A stretch of 64,000 nucleotides of DNA from Allocoprococcus comes. GTDB taxonomy: Bacteria > Bacillota > Clostridia > Lachnospirales > Lachnospiraceae. The notes beneath the pieces were generated by a model. That model was given only the letters and a program-made list of their open reading frames with translations, had not been told where the DNA came from and did not search any database. Position 1 is the stretch's first letter; the number at the start of each line of letters is the position of its first letter. Positions 9,673 through 18,813 of this stretch are shown here, in pieces. The DNA lies in NCBI RefSeq assembly GCF_013300725.1, contig NZ_JAAIMM010000005.1:1-64000 (forward strand), given 5' to 3'. Position numbers and translations under genes: made by a program.

Positions 9673-9702
9673 TTGCTACTCTAAGAATGTGGGTGCTATA
9701 CT
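9673..9702 (+). promoter_or_regulatory. Promoter of the glucosaminidase gene
   Basis: TTGCTA at 9673-9678, 18 bp, then TATACT at 9697-9702 with a TGC extension. It lies after the hairpin and 47 bp before the next start codon, so the second ChW hydrolase can be expressed on its own. Confidence 0.55.
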
Positions 9703-9748
9703 AAGACTGAAACAGTGGGGGATCTGATGAATAAGTAAGGAGAATACT

Positions 9749-12700
9749 ATGGGAAAGAAAGCAAAGCAAATGGCTGCACTTTTTATGGCAGGTGCTGTGA
9801 TAACAGGAATGACAGAAATGCCGTTTTGTGTATATGCCGAAGAAGAACCTCAGAAAGTCGAAGAAAAGCTGATAGAAACAGACGAATATGGAAACGTGTA
9901 TGAAATAGAACCGGAAATAGGATTAGTTGAAGAAGACAAAAGTATTCGAATGGCAAGATCTTCTTCTGCCCAAATCGTCAATTTTAATACAAAAGGTGCT
10001 GTGGTTACAGAATACACAGAAGCAGAAACCGGCGCCCAGGGATATACCTGCGGTGCGTACGGTGCGGACGCTGCTTATCTTGGAACCAGCGATGGAAAAG
10101 TGCGGTTTATGCTTTCAGGCGTGATCGGAGAAATCGATCCGGATGAAGTACAGGTCGTAGATATTTCCCAGGTTGAATCCCTTAGTTGTTATCAGGTCTC
10201 ATCCGGAAGACTCTATCATAATATCGTTGGAAACGTAACGAATAATGATTATAATGCCCGTCTGGACAATGGACCGGCACCAGAGTATCTTGCAGAGGGC
10301 ACCGATTATTATAGTTATGACGGACATTATTTTTACACCTACGATAATTTCGAAAATATGCTGGAAGATTATCAAAACGGTGACCGTTCACATTCTGTGA
10401 ATCCGTCTGCTCCATATTATAATTATTTTCAGTATCTGCCGCTTCGCAGTCAGAGCAATTATAGTGTAGATGAATTGAATTCCATCATCAATGCAAAGAC
10501 TGATTCGGACTCTAAAATGTGGGATACCGGTGCACAGTTTGTGAAAAATCAGGATACATACGGTGTAAATGCCCTGATGATGGCAGGAACAGCAGCCCTT
10601 GAGAGCGGATGGGGAAAGAGTAGTATTGCAAAGGAAAAGAATAATCTTTTCGGTTTAAATGCTGTAGATACCTCTCCTGGAGAGAGTGCCAATAGTTACA
10701 AGGATGTCTCTACCTGTCTCAAGGATTTTGCGGAAACTTATATGTCGAAGCAATATTTAAGACCGGGATGTGGAACCTATAAAGGAGCCTATCTGGGTAA
10801 TAAAGGAAGTGGAATTAACGTCCACTATGCATCCGATCCGTTTTGGGGTGAGAAGATCGCCAATTTGATGTGGAGCCTCGACAGGACAAATGGATCAAAG
10901 GATTATGGAAAATATTCCATTGGAATAAAGGATTTGATAAACAGTGAACATACCACGCTGAATGTCAGAAAAGAAAGCAATACTTCTTCTGATGTGCTGT
11001 ATAAGACAGCTGCTCAGTCACAGTATGCATTTTTACTTTTGGATAATGGTGAAGCAGCGAATGGATTTTACCGGGTTCAGAGCGATGGTGTCCTTACAGA
11101 GGGAAGAAACGGAGTAGACAGCAGTACCGGTAACTATAATTTTCAGGATATGTATGGATATGCCAGTGCAGATTACATTTCACTTATTCAGAAAGGAAAC
11201 GGATCTTCTTCAAATGTGAAGCCGCCTGAAAATAACAAGCCGGATACAGGGGAAGAGGTAGAGCCGGTAGCAGTCCCGGATGAAGTGAAGGATGCCTTAT
11301 TTGTTTCGGCACACGTAACAAATCTTGGATGGTTAGATGAAACTGGAAATGGTGAAAAGGCAGGTACTGTAGGCCTTGGATACGCAATGCAGGCCATGAA
11401 AATGCAGATATCAGGAATTGATGGTCTGGGTATCGAATATCGTGCCCATGTGGCGGATGATGGCTGGCAGGATTATGTTGCAGATGGTGAACAGGCAGGA
11501 ACAACCGGGCAGAGCAAAGCAATACAGGCAGTTCAGATTCGTCTGACAGGCGAAAAGAAAGACGAATACCAGATCTTATATCGTGCCCATGTGGCAAATG
11601 ATGGATGGCAGAATTATGTCACAACAGATGAGATTGCAGGAACAACCGGAGAATCGAAGGATTTACAGGCAATCCAGATCGTATTGCTGAAAAAAGAAAA
11701 GGATGTAGATGTTGAGAATAAAGACCTCCTTTCTTACAGTACTTCTGTGCAGGATCTTGGCTGGACCGGTCAGGTGAAAAATGGAGAACAAAGTGGTACA
11801 GTAGGTTTGTCGAAAGCAATCCAAAGTATAAAGATTAATGCCAATCTTGCAGACCTTAATGTGGAATATTCAACTTATGTGCCAAATGCAGGCTGGCAGG
11901 AATATGCTGCAGATGGAAAGGAATCGACAGCAAATGACGATCTAAAAAGAATCGAAGCTATTAAAATCAGATTAAAAGGAACGCAGGCAGAGAATTACGA
12001 TATTTACTATCGTGTTTATACAAGCAATTATGGCTGGCTTGGCTGGGCAAAGAATGATGAGGAGTCAGGAACTAAAGGTTATGACTGCCAGGCAGAAGCC
12101 ATCCAGATCGTTGCAGGCAAAAAGGGAATGGATGCTCCCGGAAGTACAGAAAATGCATTTGTAGAGAAGGATCCGACCGTTTCTTATACTGCATATGTCA
12201 ATGGTGAAGGATGGATGAGTCCGGTTGAAAATGGAGAAACCAGCGGTACAACAGGAAAGTCCTTGGCTTTAGGTGGAATCAAAGTTAATTTGCGTGATAA
12301 AGGCTACGCAGGAACCATTCTATATATGTCACATATACAGGATATTGGCTGGGACAGCTGGAAAGAAGAAGGTGAAGTAAGCGGCACCGCAAATGGCCAG
12401 AAGAGGCTAGAAGCTGTAAAAATCAGACTGACAGAAGAAATGGAAGAAAGATATGATATCTATTACCGTGTCCATGCGCAGAATTTCGGCTGGATGGGAT
12501 GGGCCAAGAATGGAGAGTCTGCCGGAACCGAAGGCTATGGTTACCGTGTAGAAGCCATTCAGATTAAAATTGTAAAAAAAGGTGCACATGCTCCGGGAAC
12601 AACGGAACAGTGCTTCAGCAAAAAATGGACCTCCATCGTCTATTCTGCTCATGTACAGGATATTGGCTGGCAGAATAATGTAAAAGACGGGGCTCTTGCC

Positions 12701-13084
12701 GGAACTACCGGGGAAAGTAAACGAGTAGAAGCAATCAAAATATCCCTGTCAGGTCAAAAAGCAGAGGGAAGTGTGGAATATAGTGCCCATGTACAGGATA
12801 TCGGCTGGCAGAAGTCTGTAAAAGACGGAGCCCTTGCCGGAACCACTGGAAAAGGAAAACGAGTAGAAGCGATCAAGATTAATCTTACCGGAACGCTTTC
12901 TGAATCCTGTGATGTGTATTACCGTGTCCACGCACAGGATTATGGCTGGCTCGGATGGACAAAAAATGGTAATCCTGCAGGTACAGAAGGACTTTCAAAA
13001 AGAATAGAAGCAATTGAGATCAAAGTTGTTACAAAAGGAGATACTGCTCCGGAAATGGGCAAAGAAGCATTTGTCAAAAAATAA
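9749..13084 (+). CDS. Secreted GH73-type glucosaminidase with twelve ChW repeats
   Basis: 1111 residues. Signal peptide at 1-30 (cleavage near VYAEE). A central glucosaminidase domain, about 240-385, has the GH73 motif AALESGWGKSSIAKEKNNLFG with catalytic Glu near residue 285; it would hydrolyse the GlcNAc-MurNAc bond. An SH3-like segment follows (about 390-480, with LNVRKESNTSS), then a short polar linker rich in Pro/Asn. Twelve ChW repeats run from about 505 to 1100 in four triplets with the same internal pattern as in the upstream muramidase. The residues ahead of the enzyme domain (about 60-230) have no recognised family. The two proteins share the repeat architecture but not the catalytic domain, so they look like a duplicated binding module with exchanged enzymes. 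Confidence 0.9.
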   Translation: MGKKAKQMAALFMAGAVITGMTEMPFCVYAEEEPQKVEEKLIETDEYGNVYEIEPEIGLVEEDKSIRMARSSSAQIVNFNTKGAVVTEYTEAETGAQGYTCGAYGADAAYLGTSDGKVRFMLSGVIGEIDPDEVQVVDISQVESLSCYQVSSGRLYHNIVGNVTNNDYNARLDNGPAPEYLAEGTDYYSYDGHYFYTYDNFENMLEDYQNGDRSHSVNPSAPYYNYFQYLPLRSQSNYSVDELNSIINAKTDSDSKMWDTGAQFVKNQDTYGVNALMMAGTAALESGWGKSSIAKEKNNLFGLNAVDTSPGESANSYKDVSTCLKDFAETYMSKQYLRPGCGTYKGAYLGNKGSGINVHYASDPFWGEKIANLMWSLDRTNGSKDYGKYSIGIKDLINSEHTTLNVRKESNTSSDVLYKTAAQSQYAFLLLDNGEAANGFYRVQSDGVLTEGRNGVDSSTGNYNFQDMYGYASADYISLIQKGNGSSSNVKPPENNKPDTGEEVEPVAVPDEVKDALFVSAHVTNLGWLDETGNGEKAGTVGLGYAMQAMKMQISGIDGLGIEYRAHVADDGWQDYVADGEQAGTTGQSKAIQAVQIRLTGEKKDEYQILYRAHVANDGWQNYVTTDEIAGTTGESKDLQAIQIVLLKKEKDVDVENKDLLSYSTSVQDLGWTGQVKNGEQSGTVGLSKAIQSIKINANLADLNVEYSTYVPNAGWQEYAADGKESTANDDLKRIEAIKIRLKGTQAENYDIYYRVYTSNYGWLGWAKNDEESGTKGYDCQAEAIQIVAGKKGMDAPGSTENAFVEKDPTVSYTAYVNGEGWMSPVENGETSGTTGKSLALGGIKVNLRDKGYAGTILYMSHIQDIGWDSWKEEGEVSGTANGQKRLEAVKIRLTEEMEERYDIYYRVHAQNFGWMGWAKNGESAGTEGYGYRVEAIQIKIVKKGAHAPGTTEQCFSKKWTSIVYSAHVQDIGWQNNVKDGALAGTTGESKRVEAIKISLSGQKAEGSVEYSAHVQDIGWQKSVKDGALAGTTGKGKRVEAIKINLTGTLSESCDVYYRVHAQDYGWLGWTKNGNPAGTEGLSKRIEAIEIKVVTKGDTAPEMGKEAFVKK

Positions 13085-13114
13085 AAATACAGGAATCAAT
13101 GGAAAGGTAGGAAT

Positions 13115-14800
13115 ATGAGAAAGTTTTTGAGAGATAAGAGCAGTCATATTATATTCATATGTGTTCTGCTTATACAGATCATTTTTATGATTTTTTATTG
13201 TGATATGAAAAAAGGATATTTTGTGGATGAGTTATGGTCCTATGGACTTTCTAACAGTTATTACCACGCACAGATCTGGGAAGATGGAGCATTAGATAAT
13301 CCGGAAATCAGTCCGGATATGTTTAAGGAATATATGACAGTCAATGAGGGAGAAGCCTTCAAATTTGGATCTGTTATCTATAATCAGACCCATGATTCCC
13401 ATCCGCCTCTTTTTTATATGGTTTTGCATGCGATCAGTTCATGCTTTCCGGGACAATTCAGTAAATGGTTTGGTCTCATTCCTAACTTGTTGTATTATGC
13501 AGTAACAATTATATTTTTGTATAAAATAGGGAAATTAATCAAAAAAGATAAATATTTTGCTTTCTTTCCGGTTTTGTTTTTTGGATTTAGTATTGCAGCG
13601 GTAAATATGGTGACATATATTCGAATGTATATGTTATTAACCATGTGGTGTACCATTTTCGCATATGAACATTTGGAAATGATGGCATCAAGAAAAATCA
13701 AAATGAAAAATTTGATCAGTATTTTGCTTGCTACTTTTGGCGGTGTATTTACACATTACTATTTTGTGATTTTTGCATTTCCTATGGTGATCTTTCAGAT
13801 GATCTGGATGATCATGCGAAAAGACTTTAAAATGACCGGAAAATATGTAGTGAGCGGAGGCGTTGGCGGAGTTTGTGCTGTTGCGTTATACCCTGCAATT
13901 CTTAAGAATCTGACAGGTACAGGAGTGAGCCATAGCCAGAAAACACTTCAGAATATGCATAATTTTTCAGATTGGACGTCACGAATCAGAAAATTCTGGG
14001 TTATAGTCAGTGAAGAGATGTTCGGCGGTGTCTTCATGCTGCTCTTGATTGTCTGCTGCCTTGGAATTCTTGCATATCTTATCACACAGGTTTTGTGGGA
14101 AATGAAGCTGCAATATCATGCAGATCACTATGAAATTGCAGTGAATAATAAAGAACACACAAAAACTGTTTATGTAAAAGTAAAAAGAGAAACATATTTG
14201 ATCTGTGATATAATACTTACTTGTGCTTTTGTATTTGTTATTTCAGCAAAAATCTCGCCATGGCAGGTGAACAGGTATATCATGAATTTGTTTCCTTTTC
14301 TGTCTCTGCTGTTTTGCTACCTGCTTTATTTTATCTATAAGTTATGGATAAAAAATAAAGCAAAGATTCAGATTGCAATGGTTATTTCAATGATGCTGAT
14401 AGGAGGCTTGACGTATTATGTAAATGATCCTTGTTATTTATATCCGGAAGGAGAAAATAATATTGCAATCAGTAAAGAATATACAGATACAACATGCTTG
14501 TATGTTTATACAACGTCTTATATAATGATTAATGAAGGGTTAGAATTACAGAATTACCAACGTTTATATCAAATGTATTACAAAGATCTGGATATAAAAG
14601 TACCGGACGTTTCAATAGAAAATTCCAAATTAGTTGTATATTTGGATCGAATACTTGATAAAAAATATGATGATCTCGGTGAAAAGGTAACCATGGATCC
14701 TGAAAAATGCTTAGAAAAGATACAAAAATTAACCGGACTTAAAAATTCAAAGGAATTGTATCAGGATGAAAAGGCATATGTATATGAGTTATATAACTAA
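13115..14800 (+). CDS. GT-C family membrane glycosyltransferase (GT39/ArnT-like)
   Basis: 561 residues with about ten to eleven hydrophobic helices. The first loop after helix one carries YFVDELWSYG, the acidic motif of polyprenol-phosphate-sugar-dependent GT-C enzymes, and HSHPPLFYM-type sequence follows (HDSHPPLFY). A C-terminal extracytoplasmic domain of about 120 residues ends the protein. Enzymes of this class take sugars from lipid carriers on the outer membrane face; the GtrB/GtrA pair upstream is the natural donor supply, an inference from context. The preceding gene ends 30 bp upstream and GGAAAGGTAGG precedes the ATG. Confidence 0.75.
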   Translation: MRKFLRDKSSHIIFICVLLIQIIFMIFYCDMKKGYFVDELWSYGLSNSYYHAQIWEDGALDNPEISPDMFKEYMTVNEGEAFKFGSVIYNQTHDSHPPLFYMVLHAISSCFPGQFSKWFGLIPNLLYYAVTIIFLYKIGKLIKKDKYFAFFPVLFFGFSIAAVNMVTYIRMYMLLTMWCTIFAYEHLEMMASRKIKMKNLISILLATFGGVFTHYYFVIFAFPMVIFQMIWMIMRKDFKMTGKYVVSGGVGGVCAVALYPAILKNLTGTGVSHSQKTLQNMHNFSDWTSRIRKFWVIVSEEMFGGVFMLLLIVCCLGILAYLITQVLWEMKLQYHADHYEIAVNNKEHTKTVYVKVKRETYLICDIILTCAFVFVISAKISPWQVNRYIMNLFPFLSLLFCYLLYFIYKLWIKNKAKIQIAMVISMMLIGGLTYYVNDPCYLYPEGENNIAISKEYTDTTCLYVYTTSYIMINEGLELQNYQRLYQMYYKDLDIKVPDVSIENSKLVVYLDRILDKKYDDLGEKVTMDPEKCLEKIQKLTGLKNSKELYQDEKAYVYELYN

Positions 14801-14866
14801 GCGGAGATTGGTTAGAGAACGGTAATATTTTGTGACAGTATTATGTTGTACAAATGGAGGTCGCTT

Positions 14867-16822
14867 ATGAAAAAAACATGGGGATTGCAAAATTCCAGAA
14901 GTCGGATGATCGCACTGTTTATTGTAGATATCTTAAGTGTGATCCTGGATTCTTATCTGGCAATTATTTTGCGTTTTAAATTGGATAATATCTGGGTACC
15001 GGCAGAGTATATGTACAGTGTCGAGAGCTATATGGTCATCAATGTTATCACAACGGTAGTCATTTTTTTGGTACTTAATCTGTATAACCGGGTATGGTCT
15101 TATGCCAGCATAAATGAGATGCTTGCCATTCTTGGTGCAACAATGCTGTCAACGGTCTTTCAGGCTTTCGGTTTCAGTTTGTTGTATCTGCAGGTTCCGA
15201 GAAGTTATTATTTCTTCTATTTTATTTTGTTAAGTATCACAACGATCATCACTCGATTTTCTTATCGCATTTTGCATACTATGGAAAATGGATTGAAGAA
15301 ATCAACCAGGCATAGCCGTAACACCATTGTGATCGGTGCCGGCGAAGCCGGAAATATGATCATCAAAGAATTAAAAAGCAGTAAATACCTGAATCAGAAG
15401 GTTGTCTGCGTGATTGATGATAATCCTTCCAAAAAAGGAAAATACATTCATGGAATCCGCATTGTCGGAGGAAGAGATAAGATTCAGGAAGCAGCAAAGA
15501 AGTATGATGCAGAAGAAATTATCCTTGCAATTCCTTCGGCAGGAACAAAAAATACCAGAGATATCTTAAGAATCTGTAATCTTACAGATTGTAAACTTAA
15601 GATATTACCGGGAATGTATCAGCTGATCAATGACGATGTAGGAGTGTCAAACCTGCGGGAAGTATCCATCGAAGACCTTCTCGGAAGAGATACTATTGAA
15701 ATTGATATGGAAAGCGTTGGGCAGTATGTGAGAAATAAAAGAGTATTGGTTACGGGAGGCGGCGGCTCCATCGGAAGTGAATTATGCCGTCAGATCGCTT
15801 CCCACAATCCAAAGCTTCTTATCATTTTTGATATCTATGAGAACAATGCCTATGATATTCAGCAGGAATTGGTTCGTAAGTATCCAAATCTGAAGCTGGA
15901 AGTACTGATAGGTTCTGTTCGAAATACAAGTCGAATTGAAAGCGTCATGGAGCATTATCGACCGGATGTTGTTTTTCATGCGGCAGCCCATAAACACGTG
16001 CCACTTATGGAAGACAGCCCGAATGAAGCCATTAAAAACAATGTGTTTGGTACTTATAAGACAGCAAGAGCTGCGGACAAGTACGGGGTAAAGAAATTTG
16101 TACTGATCTCTACGGATAAAGCAGTAAACCCTACCAATATCATGGGTGCATCGAAACGTATGTGTGAAATGATCGTACAGACCTTCAGCAAATATTCCAG
16201 AACAGAATACGTGATCGTACGATTCGGGAATGTGTTGGGAAGTAATGGAAGCGTTATTCCGCTGTTTAAAAAACAGATGGAGGCAGGAGGTCCTGTGACA
16301 GTTACGCATCCGGATATTATCCGTTATTTTATGACGATACCGGAAGCAGTTTCACTGGTACTTCAGGCGGGAGCTTATGCCCATGGCGGAGAAATCTTTG
16401 TGCTGGATATGGGAGAGCCTGTGAAGATTGCTGATCTGGCAAAGAATCTGATCCGACTTTCCGGATATACACTTGGTGTGAATATGGAGATCAAGTATAC
16501 CGGTCTTAGACCGGGGGAAAAGCTGTATGAGGAATTGCTGACAAAAGAAGAGGGACTACAGAAAACAGCGAACAACCTGATTTTTATCGGCAAACCTCTT
16601 GAGTTCGATGAAGTACATTTCCTCAGCCAGCTGCGAGAGCTGGAAAAGGCAGCAATGGAAGAAAGTCCGGATATTAAAGAAAAAGTTGCAGATATGATTT
16701 CTACTTATCATATCAGACCGGAAGATAAAAAAAGAGACAGTGAGGCTTTTCAGGAACTGGTCAGTTTAGGGAGGATCAGTCATGAAGGACCCATTGTAGA
16801 TGAAAAACACAGTGGTATATAA
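14867..16822 (+). CDS. CapD/PglF-type nucleoside-diphosphate-sugar 4,6-dehydratase
   Basis: 651 residues. Four N-terminal membrane helices (within residues 1-130) are followed by a CoA-binding-like Rossmann domain (VIGAGEAGN near 155) and a C-terminal SDR domain starting with VTGGGGSIGSEL near 293. The active-site segment STDKAVNPTNIMGASK has Met in place of the usual Tyr, the signature of membrane-bound UDP-GlcNAc 4,6-dehydratases (PglF, WbpM, CapD). It probably makes UDP-4-keto-6-deoxy-GlcNAc for the aminotransferase at 23239. The ATG at 14867 follows ATGGAGGTC; an earlier in-frame ATG at 14843 has no ribosome site. Confidence 0.9.
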   Translation: MKKTWGLQNSRSRMIALFIVDILSVILDSYLAIILRFKLDNIWVPAEYMYSVESYMVINVITTVVIFLVLNLYNRVWSYASINEMLAILGATMLSTVFQAFGFSLLYLQVPRSYYFFYFILLSITTIITRFSYRILHTMENGLKKSTRHSRNTIVIGAGEAGNMIIKELKSSKYLNQKVVCVIDDNPSKKGKYIHGIRIVGGRDKIQEAAKKYDAEEIILAIPSAGTKNTRDILRICNLTDCKLKILPGMYQLINDDVGVSNLREVSIEDLLGRDTIEIDMESVGQYVRNKRVLVTGGGGSIGSELCRQIASHNPKLLIIFDIYENNAYDIQQELVRKYPNLKLEVLIGSVRNTSRIESVMEHYRPDVVFHAAAHKHVPLMEDSPNEAIKNNVFGTYKTARAADKYGVKKFVLISTDKAVNPTNIMGASKRMCEMIVQTFSKYSRTEYVIVRFGNVLGSNGSVIPLFKKQMEAGGPVTVTHPDIIRYFMTIPEAVSLVLQAGAYAHGGEIFVLDMGEPVKIADLAKNLIRLSGYTLGVNMEIKYTGLRPGEKLYEELLTKEEGLQKTANNLIFIGKPLEFDEVHFLSQLRELEKAAMEESPDIKEKVADMISTYHIRPEDKKRDSEAFQELVSLGRISHEGPIVDEKHSGI

Positions 16823-16833
16823 AGTGGGCAGAT

Positions 16834-16862
16834 TTGACAAAGATGCGAGCATTTGATATAAT
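16834..16862 (+). promoter_or_regulatory. Perfect-consensus sigma-A promoter
   Basis: TTGACA (16834-16839), 17 bp, TATAAT (16857-16862): both hexamers and the spacing are ideal. A second TATAAT is at 16887-16892. The promoter opens a new unit in the middle of the glycan cluster, 133 bp before the next start codon, with a terminator-like hairpin between. Confidence 0.85.
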
Positions 16863-16910
16863 CTTTCCATCTAAAGAAAAGTGTAGTATAATATTTTAGT
16901 AATCAGAATA

Positions 16911-16960
16911 AAAGTTGGTGATTCAGATAGAACTAAATATCTGTAAAACCAACTTTTTTT
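16911..16960 (+). terminator. Leader terminator / attenuator ahead of the export genes
   Basis: AAAGTTGGT (16911-16919) pairs with ACCAACTTT (16948-16956), CAGATA (16924-16929) with TATCTG (16938-16943), and T residues continue to 16960. This is an intrinsic terminator standing only about 50 nt after the second -10 and 35 nt before the ATG of the glycosyltransferase. It would end most transcripts as an RNA of about 90 nt unless read through. It may equally be the terminator of the preceding gene set, but the promoter in front makes an attenuated leader likely. Confidence 0.75.
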
Positions 16961-16994
16961 GAGAAAAATAGTATTAAATCAGGTTAGGAGAACA

Positions 16995-17999
16995 ATGGAC
17001 GAGAAAATATTAACAGTAACTGTCCCAAGTTACAATGTGCAGGCATATCTGGAAGACTGTCTGGAATCCTTTGTGAATTCTGAAGTCATGGATGATATTG
17101 AAGTTTTGATCGTGAATGATGGTTCCAGCGATGATACTGTAACAATTGCGGAAAGATATGTTTCAAAGTATGAAAATACGTTCCGGTTGATCAATAAAGA
17201 AAACGGCGGACATGGTTCCACCATCAACACGGGAGCTCGTGAGGCAAGAGGAAAATATTTTAAAGTTGTTGATGGAGATGACTGGGTAGACACCAGAAGC
17301 TTCATCCGACTGGTGAAACTTTTAAAAGAAATTGATGCTGATATCGTTGCATCGAATTATACCTGGATCAACCATACGACACGGCTGCCGGAAAAGAGAC
17401 AGGAATATCCGTTTGAAAAAATCGAGTATAACAAGCTCTACCAGTTTGAGGAGATTGTTGGTAAGACCATCATAGATATGCATGCCACGACTGTGAAGAC
17501 GGAGCTTTTCAGGAAAGCAAATGAACAGATTGATGAACACACTTTTTATGTAGATGTAGAGTTTATTGCATTTCCGATTCCTTACGTGAAGACAGTATAT
17601 TTTATGGAAGACCCTGTTTACCAATATCGTCTGGGACTTCCGGGACAAAGTATGTCCATTGAAAAGATGCAGAAGAATCTGAAGAATCATCTGCGGGTTC
17701 TTATGCGGCTCAATCAGTACTGCAAAAAAGTCGAGAAGACGGCTCCAAAGGCAAATCTGGAGTATATCAGGGAATTGACAGCAACAATCCTTACCAGTCA
17801 GATGAAAATTTATATCAGCTTTCCTCTGAAGAATGGTATGCGAAAAGAAGCAATGAAATTAGATGCATATTTTTATCATAAAAACAGAGAAGTGTATGAT
17901 AGAGTAAAGAATCCGGCAGTGTTGTTTTTACGGAAAACAAGATATGCTGCATTCCCGTTAGCTGTACTTGCATTTAAAGGCCGAAGAGATTCATATTAA
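16995..17999 (+). CDS. Glycosyltransferase family 2
   Basis: 334 residues, GT-A fold: TVTVPSYNVQAYLEDCL, IVNDGSSDDT and DGDDW (about residues 93-97, the metal-binding DxD). C-terminal residues have basic and aromatic clusters but no clear membrane helix. The ATG at 16995 follows TTAGGAGAAC and starts directly at the fold; the in-frame TTG at 16959 lies inside the terminator hairpin. First gene behind the attenuated leader and 14 bp before the ABC permease, so it is likely one of the cytoplasmic chain-building enzymes of the exported polymer. Confidence 0.85.
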   Translation: MDEKILTVTVPSYNVQAYLEDCLESFVNSEVMDDIEVLIVNDGSSDDTVTIAERYVSKYENTFRLINKENGGHGSTINTGAREARGKYFKVVDGDDWVDTRSFIRLVKLLKEIDADIVASNYTWINHTTRLPEKRQEYPFEKIEYNKLYQFEEIVGKTIIDMHATTVKTELFRKANEQIDEHTFYVDVEFIAFPIPYVKTVYFMEDPVYQYRLGLPGQSMSIEKMQKNLKNHLRVLMRLNQYCKKVEKTAPKANLEYIRELTATILTSQMKIYISFPLKNGMRKEAMKLDAYFYHKNREVYDRVKNPAVLFLRKTRYAAFPLAVLAFKGRRDSY

Positions 18000-18013
18000 A
18001 TTGGAGAAGAATA

Positions 18014-18802
18014 ATGAGCGTAACAAGAGATAGGATAAATACATTTTTTAGATATAAAGATTTATTAAGAGAACTGGTAGTCAGAGACGTGAAATTAAAA
18101 TACAGAAGAAGTTTTCTGGGATATGTGTGGAGTATTTTGAATCCGCTGCTGATCATGCTTGTAATGACACTGGTATTTTCCCAAATGTTCCAGCGCGGAA
18201 TCGAAAACTTTCCGGTTTACCTGCTGACAGGTCAGGCATTATTTGATTTTATGAATAATGCAACCCATATGTCTATGTATTCTGTGTTGGATAATGGAGC
18301 TTTGATCAAGAAAATATATGTACCTAAATATATTTTTACCTTATCAAAAGTAACAAGTTCCCTGATCGACCTTATTTTTTCAATGGGAGCATTGATTCTG
18401 GTCATGCTGATCACCAGAGCACCGTTTTCACCATATATCCTGCTTTTTCCATTGGTAGTGATTCCGCTGTATATCTTTGTATGCGGATTGGGCTTTTTCC
18501 TTTCTGCTGCGAATGTTTTCTTTCGAGATATTCAGTATATCTACAATGCCATCACAGTAGCATGGATGTATGTAACCCCAATGTTTTACCCGATCGAGCT
18601 GCTTCCGGACTGGCTCAGAAAGCTGGTAGAATACTGTAATCCAATGTTTTATTATATCCAGTTCTTCAGAGATCTTGTTTTATACAGACATTTTACAACT
18701 CCAAGAATCTTTATTGGTTGCTGGGTAATGGCTTTTATCATGCTGTCAATTGGACTTGGTGTATTTAAGAAAACACAGGATAACTTCATTTTATATATCT
18801 AG
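18014..18802 (+). CDS. Polysaccharide ABC exporter, permease subunit (Wzm/TagG type)
   Basis: 262 residues with six membrane helices and the ABC-2 layout. The N-terminal amphipathic segment RELVVRDVKLKYRRSFLGYVWSILNPL is the classic signature of Wzm/TagG/RfbA exporters of O-antigen, teichoic acid and rhamnan-type polymers. It pairs with the ATPase 11 bp downstream. Together they would flip undecaprenyl-linked polymer completed in the cytoplasm. The presence of this exporter argues that at least part of the glycan is made by the ABC route rather than by Wzx/Wzy. Confidence 0.93.
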   Translation: MSVTRDRINTFFRYKDLLRELVVRDVKLKYRRSFLGYVWSILNPLLIMLVMTLVFSQMFQRGIENFPVYLLTGQALFDFMNNATHMSMYSVLDNGALIKKIYVPKYIFTLSKVTSSLIDLIFSMGALILVMLITRAPFSPYILLFPLVVIPLYIFVCGLGFFLSAANVFFRDIQYIYNAITVAWMYVTPMFYPIELLPDWLRKLVEYCNPMFYYIQFFRDLVLYRHFTTPRIFIGCWVMAFIMLSIGLGVFKKTQDNFILYI

Positions 18803-18813
18803 GAGAAGGGCGA

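Noticed and set aside
8200-13060. DNA tandem repeat or CRISPR-like array in the hydrolase genes
   Set aside because: The periodicity is at protein level (ChW repeats, about 45 residues); nucleotide identity between units is low and there are no short direct repeats with spacers. No CRISPR array was seen anywhere in the window.
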